NCBI GenBank assembly: GCA_009377605.1
Contig: WHTT01000063.1
Span: 1-36,974, forward strand
Origin: Luteitalea sp.
GTDB lineage: Bacteria > Acidobacteriota > Vicinamibacteria > Vicinamibacterales > Vicinamibacteraceae
Direction: 5' to 3'
DNA length: 36,974 nt
Position numbers and translations under genes: made by a program. The notes under the pieces are model-generated. The model did no database searches. It had not been told where the DNA came from and saw nothing but the letters and a program-made list of their open reading frames with translations. Each line of letters begins with the position of its first letter. Position 1 is the stretch's first letter. Of this stretch, positions 25,250-33,500 are shown one piece after another.

Positions 25250-26329
25250 ATGAGGACGCTCACGCGTGGCGGTCTGGCGGTTCTCGCTGCGCTGGCATTT
25301 GCCGGCGGCAGGGTGATGTTGGCACAGGTGAAGACCGACGTCCCGCGAGTCGTTGAGGGCGCGAAGACAGTGACCGTGGAACACGTCAAGATTCACGGCG
25401 CGTCACTGGAAGGCAATCTCGAGGGAAACGCTGTCGAGCGCGAGACAATCGTCTTCCTGCCGCCCAGTTACGGGAAGGACCAGCGCCGACGGTATCCCGT
25501 CGTGTATGCGTTGCACGGCTATTCCATCGGGGCGGAAGAGTGGACGCACGAGATCCATGTGCCGCAAACCATCGAGGGGGCGTTCGCGCAGGGCGCGAGA
25601 GAAATGATTGTCGTGCTGCCCGATTCGAAGACCGTGCACAACGGCTCGATGTATTCGAGCTCGATCACCACGGGGGACTTTGAACAGTTCATTGCGCGCG
25701 ATGTCGTGCCGTACGTCGACGCACGTTACCGGACGATTCCCCATCGACTGAGCCGTGGCTTGGTCGGCCACTCGATGGGAGGATACGGTGCGACGCGCAT
25801 CGGCATGAAGCATCCCGACGTGTTCGGCAGCCTCTACATCATGAGCCCGTGCTGTTTGTCACCGCGCGCAGCCGGACCCGCAAACCCCGAGAATGAGAAA
25901 GCCCTCGAGGCCGTGAGAACCCCAGACGACTCGGCGAGGCTGCCTTTCTTCCTGCGCGTTCAGCTTGCGACGGCATCGGCATGGTCACCCAACCCGAAGA
26001 ATCCGCCATTCTACTTCGACCTCTCGACGAAAAATGGTGCAGTGCAGACCGACGTCCTCGCCAAATGGGCGGCCAACGCGCCGCTGGCCTTTGTCGATCA
26101 ATATGTCGGCAGTCTGCGCCAGTACCGCGGCATCTCGATCGACGTGGGAGACAAGGACCGCCTGCGGGCCGATGCCAGCAAGCTGCATGACGTCCTCGAC
26201 AAATACGGAATTGCGAACGGCTTCGAACTGTATCCGGGCACGCACACGAGTGCGGTGGCCGATCGCTTCCAGCATCATGTATTGCGATTCTTCAGCGAGA
26301 CTCTCTGTTTTCATGCCGGCTGTCGATAG
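25250..26329 (+). CDS. exported esterase of the EstA/FrmB (esterase D) type
   Basis: This 359-residue alpha/beta hydrolase starts at ATG 25250 behind ggaagggg. An N-terminal signal (GGLAVLAALAFAGGRVMLAQ) points to export. The esterase-D type fold is visible: VERETIVFLPPSYGKDQRRR, YPVVYALHGYSIGAEEW, MIVVLPDSKT, the nucleophile S175 in GHSMGGYGATRIG, then GISIDVGDKDRL for the acid and YPGTHTSAVADRF for the histidine. Such enzymes remove acyl, acetyl or feruloyl esters from sugars. It is divergent from the second TonB receptor across 149 bp. In that gap, agaaccggttcc is a near-palindrome that could be a shared operator. Together they look like an uptake-and-deacylation pair; the ester is unknown. 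Confidence 0.85.
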   Translation: MRTLTRGGLAVLAALAFAGGRVMLAQVKTDVPRVVEGAKTVTVEHVKIHGASLEGNLEGNAVERETIVFLPPSYGKDQRRRYPVVYALHGYSIGAEEWTHEIHVPQTIEGAFAQGAREMIVVLPDSKTVHNGSMYSSSITTGDFEQFIARDVVPYVDARYRTIPHRLSRGLVGHSMGGYGATRIGMKHPDVFGSLYIMSPCCLSPRAAGPANPENEKALEAVRTPDDSARLPFFLRVQLATASAWSPNPKNPPFYFDLSTKNGAVQTDVLAKWAANAPLAFVDQYVGSLRQYRGISIDVGDKDRLRADASKLHDVLDKYGIANGFELYPGTHTSAVADRFQHHVLRFFSETLCFHAGCR

Positions 26330-26587
26330 CGACAGGATGTTCCGTCAGCGTCACCGATTCGCATTCGCGGAAGGCGCAACGCGGAACACCCGAACGTGAT
26401 CTCTGCAGACGATCGGCGCGTGGCCGCTCGTCACAATCGTCGGGGCCGCAGAGCTCAACCGACCTCGAACCGTTCCACGCGTCTGTGCCAGCGGCTATAC
26501 TGGAAGGGCCCTGTGAGCGCGGTAGATTGGAATGGCTCACAATCGTCCGGCTCCACTAGCGTGGCTGCAAGTGACTCATTCTAAAAG
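26330..26587. other. non-coding stretch before the tRNA-Ser fragment
   Basis: No gene is supported. Short open frames are Arg-rich noise. The tail tgactcattctaaaaggg just before the tRNA fragment resembles a tRNA leader, but I cannot define a promoter with confidence. Confidence 0.4.
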
Positions 26588-26626
26588 GGAGAGATGACCG
26601 AGTGGCTTAAGGTGCACGCTTGGAAA
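26588..26626 (+). tRNA. 5' half of a tRNA-Ser (GGA), 3' half missing
   Basis: The 39 bases GGAGAGATGACCGAGTGGCT through CACGC-TTGGAAA follow the tRNA-Ser pattern exactly: acceptor 5' strand, D arm, and anticodon stem and loop with GGA. The 3' stem strand, long variable arm, T arm with TTCGAAT and acceptor 3' strand do not follow. The break lies at the 3' edge of the anticodon loop, a known crossover place for tRNA-targeting integrases. This is therefore a remnant and likely the left border of the accessory island. Confidence 0.7.
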
Positions 26627-26862
26627 TTGCTCTGACGGTCTGCGATGGCGTGCTGCAGATTTCCATTACCGTTGCAGAACCAACGATTTAGCCGCGATTG
26701 CGTCACGTCGGTCGATCAGCGTAAACCCCGATAGATCTCGCCCAATCGACAGGGTCACGTCACAGTTACGTCACAGTCCGCGGGGCGTTGAAGGAGCACG
26801 CCTTCAGGCGTGTTGCGTTCAAACCACTGGGACCCACGATTCCGTCTGCGGCTGAGATCTCG
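26627..26862. other. non-coding island border with a direct repeat copy
   Basis: No gene is seen. The stretch contains the left copy (26744-26778) of the imperfect direct repeat that recurs at 35334-35369. It follows the tRNA break, so it is probably element DNA. Confidence 0.45.
26744..26778. repeat. left copy of a ~35-bp imperfect direct repeat
   Basis: The copy begins aatcgac. After a short variable part it has gtcacg, one mismatch, and then cacagttacgtcacagtc, shared with 35334-35369. The core 26754-26778 matches 35345-35369 at 24 of 25 bases in the same orientation. Confidence 0.8.
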
Positions 26863-27330
26863 TCAGGCGGTCTTCGTCCGAACCACCAGATCAACGTCGC
26901 AGTTGAGCACCTGCAGCAGGGCCAAGACCTGATCGACAGACTTGCGGTAGTTCGTCTGATCGAGAAGGCGATACAACTGCGCCGCAGACGTCCCGAGCCT
27001 TCGCACGATCTCGCGCTTCGAGAGCGGGCTCTCTGCGACTCGCTTCTGTGCTTCGAGCGTCAGTCGGTACAACAGGAGATCGCGGAGGAGCGTTGGATCC
27101 TGGTTGTACTCGAGCACCTGCTCGACGTGCACCGTGCCGGTGCGGCCGGAGTGGAGCACGTAGGTAAACGCCTCCCGGCCAGCCTCCGGGTCGACGGAGA
27201 GCTCCGTGACCGGGTCTTCGGTCGTCGGTGTCGGCGCCGCCTTCGAGAACGGGAACACGAGCTTCTTCGTCGAGGTGCCGACCTCGAACACCTTCTTCCG
27301 ATTGTTGTGCCTGACAGAGCGGATCTTCAC
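26863..27330 (-). CDS. HTH-domain protein, probable antitoxin of the DUF4160 pair
   Basis: This 155-residue protein has no strong family name. The N-terminal half is a beta-rich region (MKIRSVRHNNRKKVFEV, TKKLVFPFSKA, AFTYVLHSGRTGTVHVEQVL). The C-terminal half contains a helix-turn-helix, LSKREIVRRLGTSAAQLYRL, followed by LALLQVLNCDVDLVVR, the ending seen in XRE/HigA-type and DUF2442-like antitoxins. The start is GTG 27330, overlapping the stop of the DUF4160 gene by four bases (GTGA), so the two are translationally coupled with the DUF4160 gene first. The pair is best read as a toxin-antitoxin unit, with this DNA-binding member as the likely autoregulator. An operator-like GTTACC array lies upstream of the operon. 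Confidence 0.65.
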   Translation of the reverse strand: MKIRSVRHNNRKKVFEVGTSTKKLVFPFSKAAPTPTTEDPVTELSVDPEAGREAFTYVLHSGRTGTVHVEQVLEYNQDPTLLRDLLLYRLTLEAQKRVAESPLSKREIVRRLGTSAAQLYRLLDQTNYRKSVDQVLALLQVLNCDVDLVVRTKTA

Positions 27331-27521
27331 AGCAGCCCCTCAGCCTCCAGCTCGCTGATCAGTTCCAGGATGCGCCGCGTCGCCGCGCCTTTCATCGGTT
27401 TCTGATTGTCCAAATCCCACTTCACGATCAGCTTGCCGTCGCGATAAACGTGCACATGCCGCGGCGGGTGATCGCCTTTCCACGTGATGAAGACGTACCC
27501 ACCCCGCCGATACTTGCCCAC
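27327..27521 (-). CDS. DUF4160 family protein (putative toxin-antitoxin component)
   Basis: This 64-residue protein has the DUF4160 signature HPPRHVHVYRDGKLIVKWDL (about 19-38), with the two-histidine HVHVY motif, followed by a helix (ATRRILELISELEAEGLL). DUF4160 proteins usually pair with DUF2442 or HTH partners and are considered toxin-antitoxin components of unknown activity; conserved histidines suggest a nucleic-acid or metal interaction. The start is GTG 27521, and no strong Shine-Dalgarno is seen. It shares four bases with the next gene. The divergent RHH gene starts 52 bp away across an inverted GTTACC array. Confidence 0.7.
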   Translation of the reverse strand: MGKYRRGGYVFITWKGDHPPRHVHVYRDGKLIVKWDLDNQKPMKGAATRRILELISELEAEGLL

Positions 27522-27532
27522 CGATGTAAGAT

Positions 27533-27557
27533 GTTACCATAGAAGGTAACAGTTACC
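27533..27557. promoter_or_regulatory. triple GTTACC operator-like array between divergent antitoxin genes
   Basis: GTTACC (27533-27538), GGTAAC (27545-27550) and GTTACC (27552-27557) alternate, giving two overlapping perfect palindromes with 6-base and 1-base centres. They lie between the start codons at 27521 (minus) and 27573 (plus), where an autoregulatory antitoxin would bind. Confidence 0.6.
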
Positions 27558-27572
27558 GCGCGACAGCACTCC

Positions 27573-27806
27573 ATGGCACTTTCCAAGAAGAAGAAGACCA
27601 TCACGATTGCGCTCGCCCTGGCGGACGATCGGCTGCTCTCCCGAGCTGCCCGCGAGCGTGGGGTTTCGCGCTCGGAATTCATCCGGCAGCACGTCGCTCG
27701 CGCGCTCGAGCAGTACCGCCGGCGTCCCAAACCGACGAGTGCGGGCATCGTCCGCGCGCTGACAGAGCGGGGCGACGAGCGCGAGCTGTTCGGTGGTGGC
27801 CGATAG
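27573..27806 (+). CDS. ribbon-helix-helix (CopG-type) antitoxin-like protein
   Basis: This 77-residue basic protein fits an RHH regulator: the DNA-reading strand KKKTITIALALADD, then helices DRLLSRAARERGVSRSEFIR and HVARALEQYRRR. Such proteins dimerise, bind operator DNA and often neutralise a PIN or RelE-type toxin encoded just downstream. Here no toxin follows on this strand: within 36 bases lies the broken end of an oppositely oriented PIN gene. It is therefore an orphan antitoxin, probably left after a deletion. The C-terminal part (PTSAGIVRALTERGDERELF) is the usual toxin-binding tail. Confidence 0.75.
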   Translation: MALSKKKKTITIALALADDRLLSRAARERGVSRSEFIRQHVARALEQYRRRPKPTSAGIVRALTERGDERELFGGGR

Positions 27807-27837
27807 CTCGCCGAGTGACTCGGCATCCCGTCGCCTG

Positions 27838-27898
27838 GCGACGCGCGTCCGCCGACGACTGCGGAGAGGAGAACGTTAGCGTCGGCGACGAGCTGCAC
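27838..27898 (-). pseudogene. truncated PIN-domain toxin (N-terminal stub)
   Basis: From GTG 27898 the minus strand reads MQLVADANVLLSAVVGGRA, the exact form of a PIN-domain N-terminus with its first catalytic Asp (ADAN). After about 19 residues similarity is lost; the frame stays open to 27428 only because it runs antisense to the RHH gene. The stub overlaps the stop of the upstream Phd-like antitoxin by 23 bp, the arrangement of an intact VapBC/Phd-PIN operon. The remaining catalytic residues are gone, so no active RNase is made. Confidence 0.7.
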
Positions 27899-28151
27899 GG
27901 CGCTTGTTCCGCGACGCCTCGAAGTCGTTCTGCACGTCGTCTTCGGAGGCCTTTCGTCGTTTCAGCTGCCGGGCTACGTCCCTGCTGAGCATGTCGTACA
28001 GTTCGTGTTTCAGTTCGATTGGAAAGGTGACTTCGGGCCGAGGAAAGAAGATTCCGGCCAGCCGTCCGCGCCGGGTCACAAGGATCGGTGTCCTCGAGCG
28101 CAGAAGGCCCGCTGCTTTGTCCCGGAACTCCCTGACCGTGCTGATCCTCAT
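27876..28151 (-). CDS. Phd/YefM-type antitoxin
   Basis: This ~91-residue protein starts at ATG 28151 and reads MRISTVREFRDKAAGLLRSR with TPILVTRRGRLAGIFFP, the Phd/YefM N-terminal fold in which the strand-helix unit binds the operator and the strand after VTRRG completes the dimer. The rest is a charged tail (KRRKASEDDVQNDFEASRNK) that would wrap a toxin. An ATG 54 bp upstream (MFAVQNRRRR) is possible but adds only basic residues. It overlaps the PIN stub by 23 bp and was evidently its antitoxin. With the toxin truncated it may persist only as a regulator. Confidence 0.75.
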   Translation of the reverse strand: MRISTVREFRDKAAGLLRSRTPILVTRRGRLAGIFFPRPEVTFPIELKHELYDMLSRDVARQLKRRKASEDDVQNDFEASRNKRRAARRRR

Positions 28152-28258
28152 GTGGCCAACCCTGGTGACCATTATGCGACGGCGGCGGTTCTGGACTGCG
28201 AACACCCGTGGCCTTTCAGCCGAGAACGGCGGCGGGCCGGCCGACGGTCCTCACGAGG

Positions 28259-28444
28259 TTACGACTTCTTCCCGGCTGACGGGACACCTGGCGCGACGGG
28301 CGCATCGGGCCCAGTACACACAACGCGGCCCTCGCGCCAGATCACCGCGTACTGGCCGAGTTTGCGCTTGCGTTCGAGCGCTTCGGCCACCGCCCGCTTC
28401 AGGACATCCATGACCATGGCCTCGTGTTCGTGTCCTTGCGTCAT
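28259..28444 (-). CDS. small conserved-looking hypothetical protein
   Basis: This 61-residue protein starts at ATG 28444 with GGAGACGG before it. The central DVLKRAVAEALERKRKLGQY followed by AVIWREGRVV forms an amphipathic helix then a strand, a layout I have seen in small proteins near toxin-antitoxin genes, where it may serve as an antitoxin or accessory. The tail is Pro/Gly-rich and ends in KKS. It lies between the Phd-like gene (about 110 bp downstream) and the DUF4411 pair. The function is unknown. Confidence 0.55.
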   Translation of the reverse strand: MTQGHEHEAMVMDVLKRAVAEALERKRKLGQYAVIWREGRVVCTGPDAPVAPGVPSAGKKS

Positions 28445-28760
28445 GACCGTCTCCGCGAGGCGATTCCCATTCTCCGGCAGCGACGATTGTGGCCGTCCGA
28501 CAAAGCTACGCCACGACTGGCCACTCGGCGCGTACTGCGCCTCGGCCTGTTGTATGAGGCATGATCCGTTGGGGCCACAACGCTGCCGATGTTAGCGCCG
28601 TGGACGGCTGATTGCTAGTTTGGCCGTCGGCTGATCGCTAATTCTACAGGCGGCTATTGCCAGGACCGGGTTCCGCGGGACAGGCGGGTGCCGGACTCGA
28701 CCACGAGGGTGGCCCGCCTGGTGACACGCTCCTGACAGCGCGGGCGGCAATTGCAGGCCA
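28445..28760. other. non-coding stretch with paired 16-bp direct repeats
   Basis: cggctgattgctagtt (28605-28620) and cggctgatcgctaatt (28628-28643) match at 14 of 16 bases with a 23-base period, possibly two operator sites for a nearby regulator. No gene is supported on either strand. Confidence 0.45.
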
Positions 28761-29252
28761 CTACAACTCCCAGCGTTCGCGCCGCATCAGGCCGAGCAGA
28801 TTGATGCACGGTACGCCAAGTTCACGGCACACGTCCGGAATGTAGTGGTCCTTGGGCGGCTTGCGCTTTTCAGCTGCTGACGTCTCTTGTGACACGACGA
28901 CACCGTTTCGGATTTGTGCGAGCGCGATCACGTACGCGTCCGCGGACTGGTACGGGCTCTTTGCGTCCAGCAGGTCGGGATACATCGCCTCGATCGCCGC
29001 GCCAGCCTGCTGAATCTCTGTCGTCAACGGAACGAAGAGACCGGCCGCGCCCTTCGCCCACGCCTGCAATCCTGGAGTCCCGACCGAATCGATTTCCTCT
29101 TTCACGAGGGACACAGCTGCGCATTCGCCCGCGTCAATGAGTTGTCGGAGCTTCTCTTCCAGCGATCGAAAAACGTCGAGCGGGTAGTACCTCGCCTGCC
29201 AGTCCATGAACATGCTTGTGTCGAGCGAGTACATGGGCTGGTCGCCGGTCAA
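28761..29252 (-). CDS. DUF4411 family PIN-like toxin
   Basis: This 163-residue protein matches DUF4411: YSLDTSMFMDWQARYYPLDV at the N-terminus with the PIN-type first Asp, VSLVKEEIDSVGTPGLQAWA, then QSADAYVIALAQ with an Asp, VVVSQETSAAEKRKPPK and HYIPDVCRELGVPCINLLG. DUF4411 proteins are predicted PIN-like RNases acting as toxins. The reading can begin at TTG 29252, overlapping the preceding stop by four bases, or more likely at ATG 29234 (MYSLDTS). It is translated directly after the HTH-ImmA/IrrE gene, and the pair forms a predicted type II toxin-antitoxin module in which the upstream gene product is the partner. Confidence 0.82.
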   Translation of the reverse strand: MTGDQPMYSLDTSMFMDWQARYYPLDVFRSLEEKLRQLIDAGECAAVSLVKEEIDSVGTPGLQAWAKGAAGLFVPLTTEIQQAGAAIEAMYPDLLDAKSPYQSADAYVIALAQIRNGVVVSQETSAAEKRKPPKDHYIPDVCRELGVPCINLLGLMRRERWEL

Positions 29253-30454
29253 TCGCCGCCATCCACAACGGACGCGCCGGCGGCGCCGCTGGTCAGTTCG
29301 CCGCGCAGCTTCTCGATATGGTCGAACCTGAGATCGAGGTAGCGGCTCGCATCGACAGCAGTGATCCGGTTCGCGTCGAGTGCTTCGAGCACGAGCTGGA
29401 CAAACGGCCGGCCGGCTCGGCCAAGGGTCTTGTCAACGGGAGACGCGATCCCACCCCTGCGCGGCTTGAGCGACAAGACGTAGTCGTTCCAGTCCGCCCG
29501 CCACTGACGGTAGCCGTCCCAGCTCATTGCTCCCGCGCTGCGCAGCCGTGTCGCCATCGCAAGCGGCGTGACGCGGAACCTGGCGGCAAGCGCTCGCACC
29601 CTCGCAACGTCCCAGCCATCACGCCCTACCGCTGTGCCCCTGAGCTGCTGCTCCAGAGCACTCTGCGGAATGATGGCCTCGCTGGCCGCCTCCTCGGCGA
29701 AGCGCTCGACCTCCATCCATTGGGTGTCGCTCCGAGGCTCACGCAAGGCAACGGTTTCCTCTTTGCCTAGCGCCAGGGTGATGTGAACGAGCTCGTGGAG
29801 GAGAGAGTAGATGCGTGCCCCAGGCGAACTCTCCTTGCTGTTGATACCGACCGCCGGCAACGGAAAGTCGAGCACGGAGACGCCGCGCGTCTGTTCGAGA
29901 GGCACCTTGGGGAACTGAAAGACCATGACGCCGGCTTGTTCGACGGCCGAACGCCATTCGCGCCACGCCTGCCACTCGTCCCGCCAGCCCAATTGCTGCT
30001 CGATGGCCACGCCTAGCGTTTCACGAAGACGCTGCCCCACTGCTGTTGGGCCTTCGGAAAGGCGGGCGGTTGTCCGGAACTCCGGAATCGTGAATCCAAG
30101 CTCCTCGTTGAGCTGGATGGCCAGCTCTCTGCGCTGCAACATCACGCGGAGTGCCAACCTGAATTCGGGTGATTCGACGCCGGGACGCACGCCAGGCAGC
30201 CGGCGGTACTCCGCAGCCAGGGGCGGAATCGACGGAGGTTGCGGAAGGAAGAAGACGCCGAACGGACGATGGTAGTACTTGGCCAGCTCCTGGGTCTGGC
30301 GCACGGTTGGCTTGCGCTCACCGCGCTCCCAGGCTTCGAGCCGATCGAGCTTCACGCCCAGACGCTTCGCCACGATCTCTGCTGGGTAGCCGCTCTGCTC
30401 CCGTGCCCACGCGAGTAGGGTCGGGTTCACTTCGGCTGGGATGGCGAGGGACAT
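29249..30454 (-). CDS. HTH-XRE and ImmA/IrrE metallopeptidase-domain protein (partner of DUF4411)
   Basis: This 401-residue protein combines an N-terminal XRE helix-turn-helix (about 10-65; YPAEIVAKRLGVKLDRLEAW, RGERKPTVRQTQELAKYYH) with a C-terminal ImmA/IrrE zinc peptidase domain. The zinc site is HELVH at 220-224 in SLLHELVHITLALG, with a downstream Glu in EVERFAEEAASEAIIP as the probable third ligand. Such proteins bind their own operator and, in phage-type switches, cut a repressor; next to DUF4411 they behave as the antitoxin/regulator. ATG 30454 gives the expected start just before the HTH. No signal peptide is seen, so it is cytoplasmic. The 124-bp gap to the helicase gene suggests a separate promoter. 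Confidence 0.88.
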   Translation of the reverse strand: MSLAIPAEVNPTLLAWAREQSGYPAEIVAKRLGVKLDRLEAWERGERKPTVRQTQELAKYYHRPFGVFFLPQPPSIPPLAAEYRRLPGVRPGVESPEFRLALRVMLQRRELAIQLNEELGFTIPEFRTTARLSEGPTAVGQRLRETLGVAIEQQLGWRDEWQAWREWRSAVEQAGVMVFQFPKVPLEQTRGVSVLDFPLPAVGINSKESSPGARIYSLLHELVHITLALGKEETVALREPRSDTQWMEVERFAEEAASEAIIPQSALEQQLRGTAVGRDGWDVARVRALAARFRVTPLAMATRLRSAGAMSWDGYRQWRADWNDYVLSLKPRRGGIASPVDKTLGRAGRPFVQLVLEALDANRITAVDASRYLDLRFDHIEKLRGELTSGAAGASVVDGGD

Positions 30455-30578
30455 CGTGACCAGTTTATCCTTCGAAGTAGTCGCTATCCGAGTCTCAGGT
30501 GGCTAACGGAAGAACCGGGGGGCCGACGCGCTCGTGCCCGATGATGGGATCATCAGCTTGAGGGCGTTGGTCACTCAA

Positions 30579-33500
30579 TCACACCGACTCCCCGTCGGCT
30601 GAGACGGCTCGTCTGAGCGTCGCCTCAACTTCATCCGGCGAATCGTTGTCTGGGGCCGGTGGTGCCCATTCTCTCCTCTCCACTAGGCTCGGAATGCGGT
30701 CTGTAGCCCCGATCGGTTCGATACCCATTGCGCCAAGGCGCTCCAGCAGCTCCGCCAGCACGTCGTCGCGGTGCAGCGACCACGTTGACGCAAAGCACCG
30801 CCAGAATGTCCATCCCGCCCTCTCCAGGACTCGCTGCCGTTTCGTGTCATCCTGCCACCGGTCAGGGCCGTGGTACTCATCGCCGTCGCACTCGATCGCG
30901 AGCCGCGTATCGCTAGCTCCCTCTGCGACCATGTCGATCCGATACGCTCCTGTCTTGACCTGCGGAACAACGCGATAGCCGAGCGCCGTGAGTGCGGTGA
31001 ACACCTGCCTCTCGAACCCGGACTCGCAACGGTCGATGAGGTTCTCTTCCTCGGTCTCCTCGGTGACCATCGGTTTGTCGAAATGAGCCAAGAGAGTCAA
31101 CCGCAGATCCTTATCCGACAGGTCCGCAGACCTGACCGACCGTACGAGATACATTCGATCTCTTGCTCGTGACGCCGCAACGTTGAACCGCTGGTCGAAG
31201 AGGTTCCCCGACAGCGCCTTGCTGTTCGTTGGGTCGACCACCATCGACAGGAACATGATGTCCTTCTCGCTGCCCTGGAAACTGCGCGCGTCACCGCATT
31301 CAAAGCGCCGGCGCAAAAGCTCCGCTGCGTCGCACCGCTGTCGAACAACGGAGTCGATGTGCTTCGCTTGTTCCAGCCCCAGGAGCGACACGACACCCAG
31401 CGTCCGGCTCTTGAAACGCTCGTCCTTCAGCAGTCCAGTAATTTCATCGGCAATTGCCAGCGCCTCGTACTCGTTGCAGTCGCGCCTGTTGCGCACACCG
31501 TCCTTTACGAGCACGTCCACCAAAGGCGGATCGATGCGTTCCGACGGCTTCGGAATACGAAGCGGTCGAATGCCGCCCTTGTAGAACGTCCGATTCGAGT
31601 ACGCAATGATGGGCGGCACGCATCGGAAGTGCTCACGGAGCATCACCTGCTGAGCGGCGAAGACGCGTGCCGCCAGGTCATACAGCGATTTCTCCGGCGT
31701 CATCTCCGTTCCGTACGGTTGGCCGGCGAGAAAGCGATCTTTGAGTTCCTGTATTCGCTGCGAGGCGATAAAACCGGCATCCGGCGAGACCTGCTTATCA
31801 TCACCGACTATCAAGATCTTCTTGCCGCGCAGGATTGCGGGCAATGCCCACAGGTCGGACTGGCTTGCCTCATCCACGATAACGAGATCGAATGCGCCGA
31901 TGTCTGCGGGCATAGCCTCAGAGATACGGGCGTGGCTCATGATCCAGCACGGCACCGCGCCGGCGGCATCCAGCATTGCTTCGCGGGCATCCCGCCTGTA
32001 TCTTGTCGCGTTCGGCCCGGTGCCTTGGCCGATGCGACGGATTGCGGTTGCATAGCCCGCTAGCGCCTGAAGCACTCGAGGCGTCGCGTTCCGCTTGGTC
32101 GCAAGCCACGCGGACTTTGCCACCATGTCTTTGTAGAGCCGCGAGAGGCCTGCTTCCAAGTCTCTCCGACGAGCGGCCATCGCGACGAGCTCGTGACGTG
32201 CCTCGATGGTCTCGAGATGAGTGCGCACACGAGCCCACGTCCACGCCTTACGCCATGTGGTGGGGAACACGGCATCGTCGACGTTGGCTTCGGCAGCCTG
32301 ACAACAAAGCCGAGCAGCGAGCCGCGGCGCCCCGGCATTCTGAATCCGTTGCGATAAGTCACGGACCTTGCTGATGTCACTGGCACGACCGGCAAGCCGT
32401 TGAAGTTCTGCGCCCAGGTTGCTGTATTCAGCTACGGCTCGCTCTGCCGAAATCTCGGGACTGCCCAGCGTGCGCTCTACGAAGCCACGGAATCGCTCGG
32501 AGACAGGGCCGGTTTTGCCGGCGAGCTTCTCTTTCAGAACGGCGAGGTTCGTTACTGCTCGAGAGAGATCGGCTCGAGTCAGGTGACGGAGCAACTGCTC
32601 GCGGACGACCGCCAACTCTCGAACTCCTCCAAGAAGTTGCGCCGTCGGTGGCTCATCGAAGACGGCCGCCGCTCTCTTCGGAAGATCGTGATCGTAGTCG
32701 GTCGCGAGCCGGTGTGCCTTGTAGCCTGTGGTGGCCACCAATTCAACTGTTCTCACGAATCTGATGCCGGCCTGCAAGGGTGGTGCAGAGAGCCCCTCCG
32801 CGATCTCGTTCCAGCGCGTCGCAAAGGACAACACCTGCTCGTGCAACCCGACGTACCGCAGAACATGTGACCAGTCCTCTGAACCTTCAGCAGACCTCCC
32901 AGCGATCCGAACGCGTCCCAGATGTTCTTTGGCCTGGCCGTTTCCGAGGGAGACGAATCCGAACGGCTTGCCGCTTGTTGCTCCGCGTTCCACCGCTTGC
33001 CGGGTCTTGATGTTCGTTAGCCCTTCCTCAGGGAACTCGACGGGCCGCTTCAGGAATTCGGCTCGCGCTTCGACAATCGCCTCAAGCTCTGGATAGAGCG
33101 CTTCGAGTGCCCTTCTCTCCGAAGCAAATGCCGAATCGCGACACTTGGTGCGCAGTTCGAAGGGCCACCCGCCGTCAACGCTCTCCAGTTCCTTTGCGAG
33201 CGTCAGAGCCTCTTCCACCCGAGCAAGCAACGCGCGAGCAGCCTGCAACACCTCCGGAGTCGTAGCTCTCAGTCCAATCAGCTCACCACTTGCGATCTGA
33301 CCGTCGAGCGTCTTCAAGCGAGAGAGAACGTCGTGGAGCTCAGCAATCGCCGCAACGCTTGGCAGGTCTCCCGGAGAGGGGATTGTGTGCCGAGTGTACG
33401 CGACGTCTGCCGCAAGCCGCCGCCGGGCAGACCGCAGCTCCTCGGCTTCGTCGCCAGAGAATGGCGGCGCGTGCTCTGTCGAAAGGCTCAGAGGGTCATC

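Noticed and set aside
26588-26700. Intact tRNA-Ser, or tRNA with a group I intron, at the island border
   Set aside because: No T arm or acceptor 3' strand follows within a reasonable distance, and the inserted sequence shows no intron core, so only the 5' half is called.
26788-27405. 205-codon plus-strand frame over the DUF4160/HTH genes
   Set aside because: The minus-strand genes overlap by four bases and contain recognisable DUF4160 and HTH motifs. The plus frame has none.
27428-27898. 156-residue protein from the PIN-like start
   Set aside because: Only the first ~19 residues are PIN-like. The rest is antisense to the RHH gene and Ser/Arg-rich, so only a stub is called.
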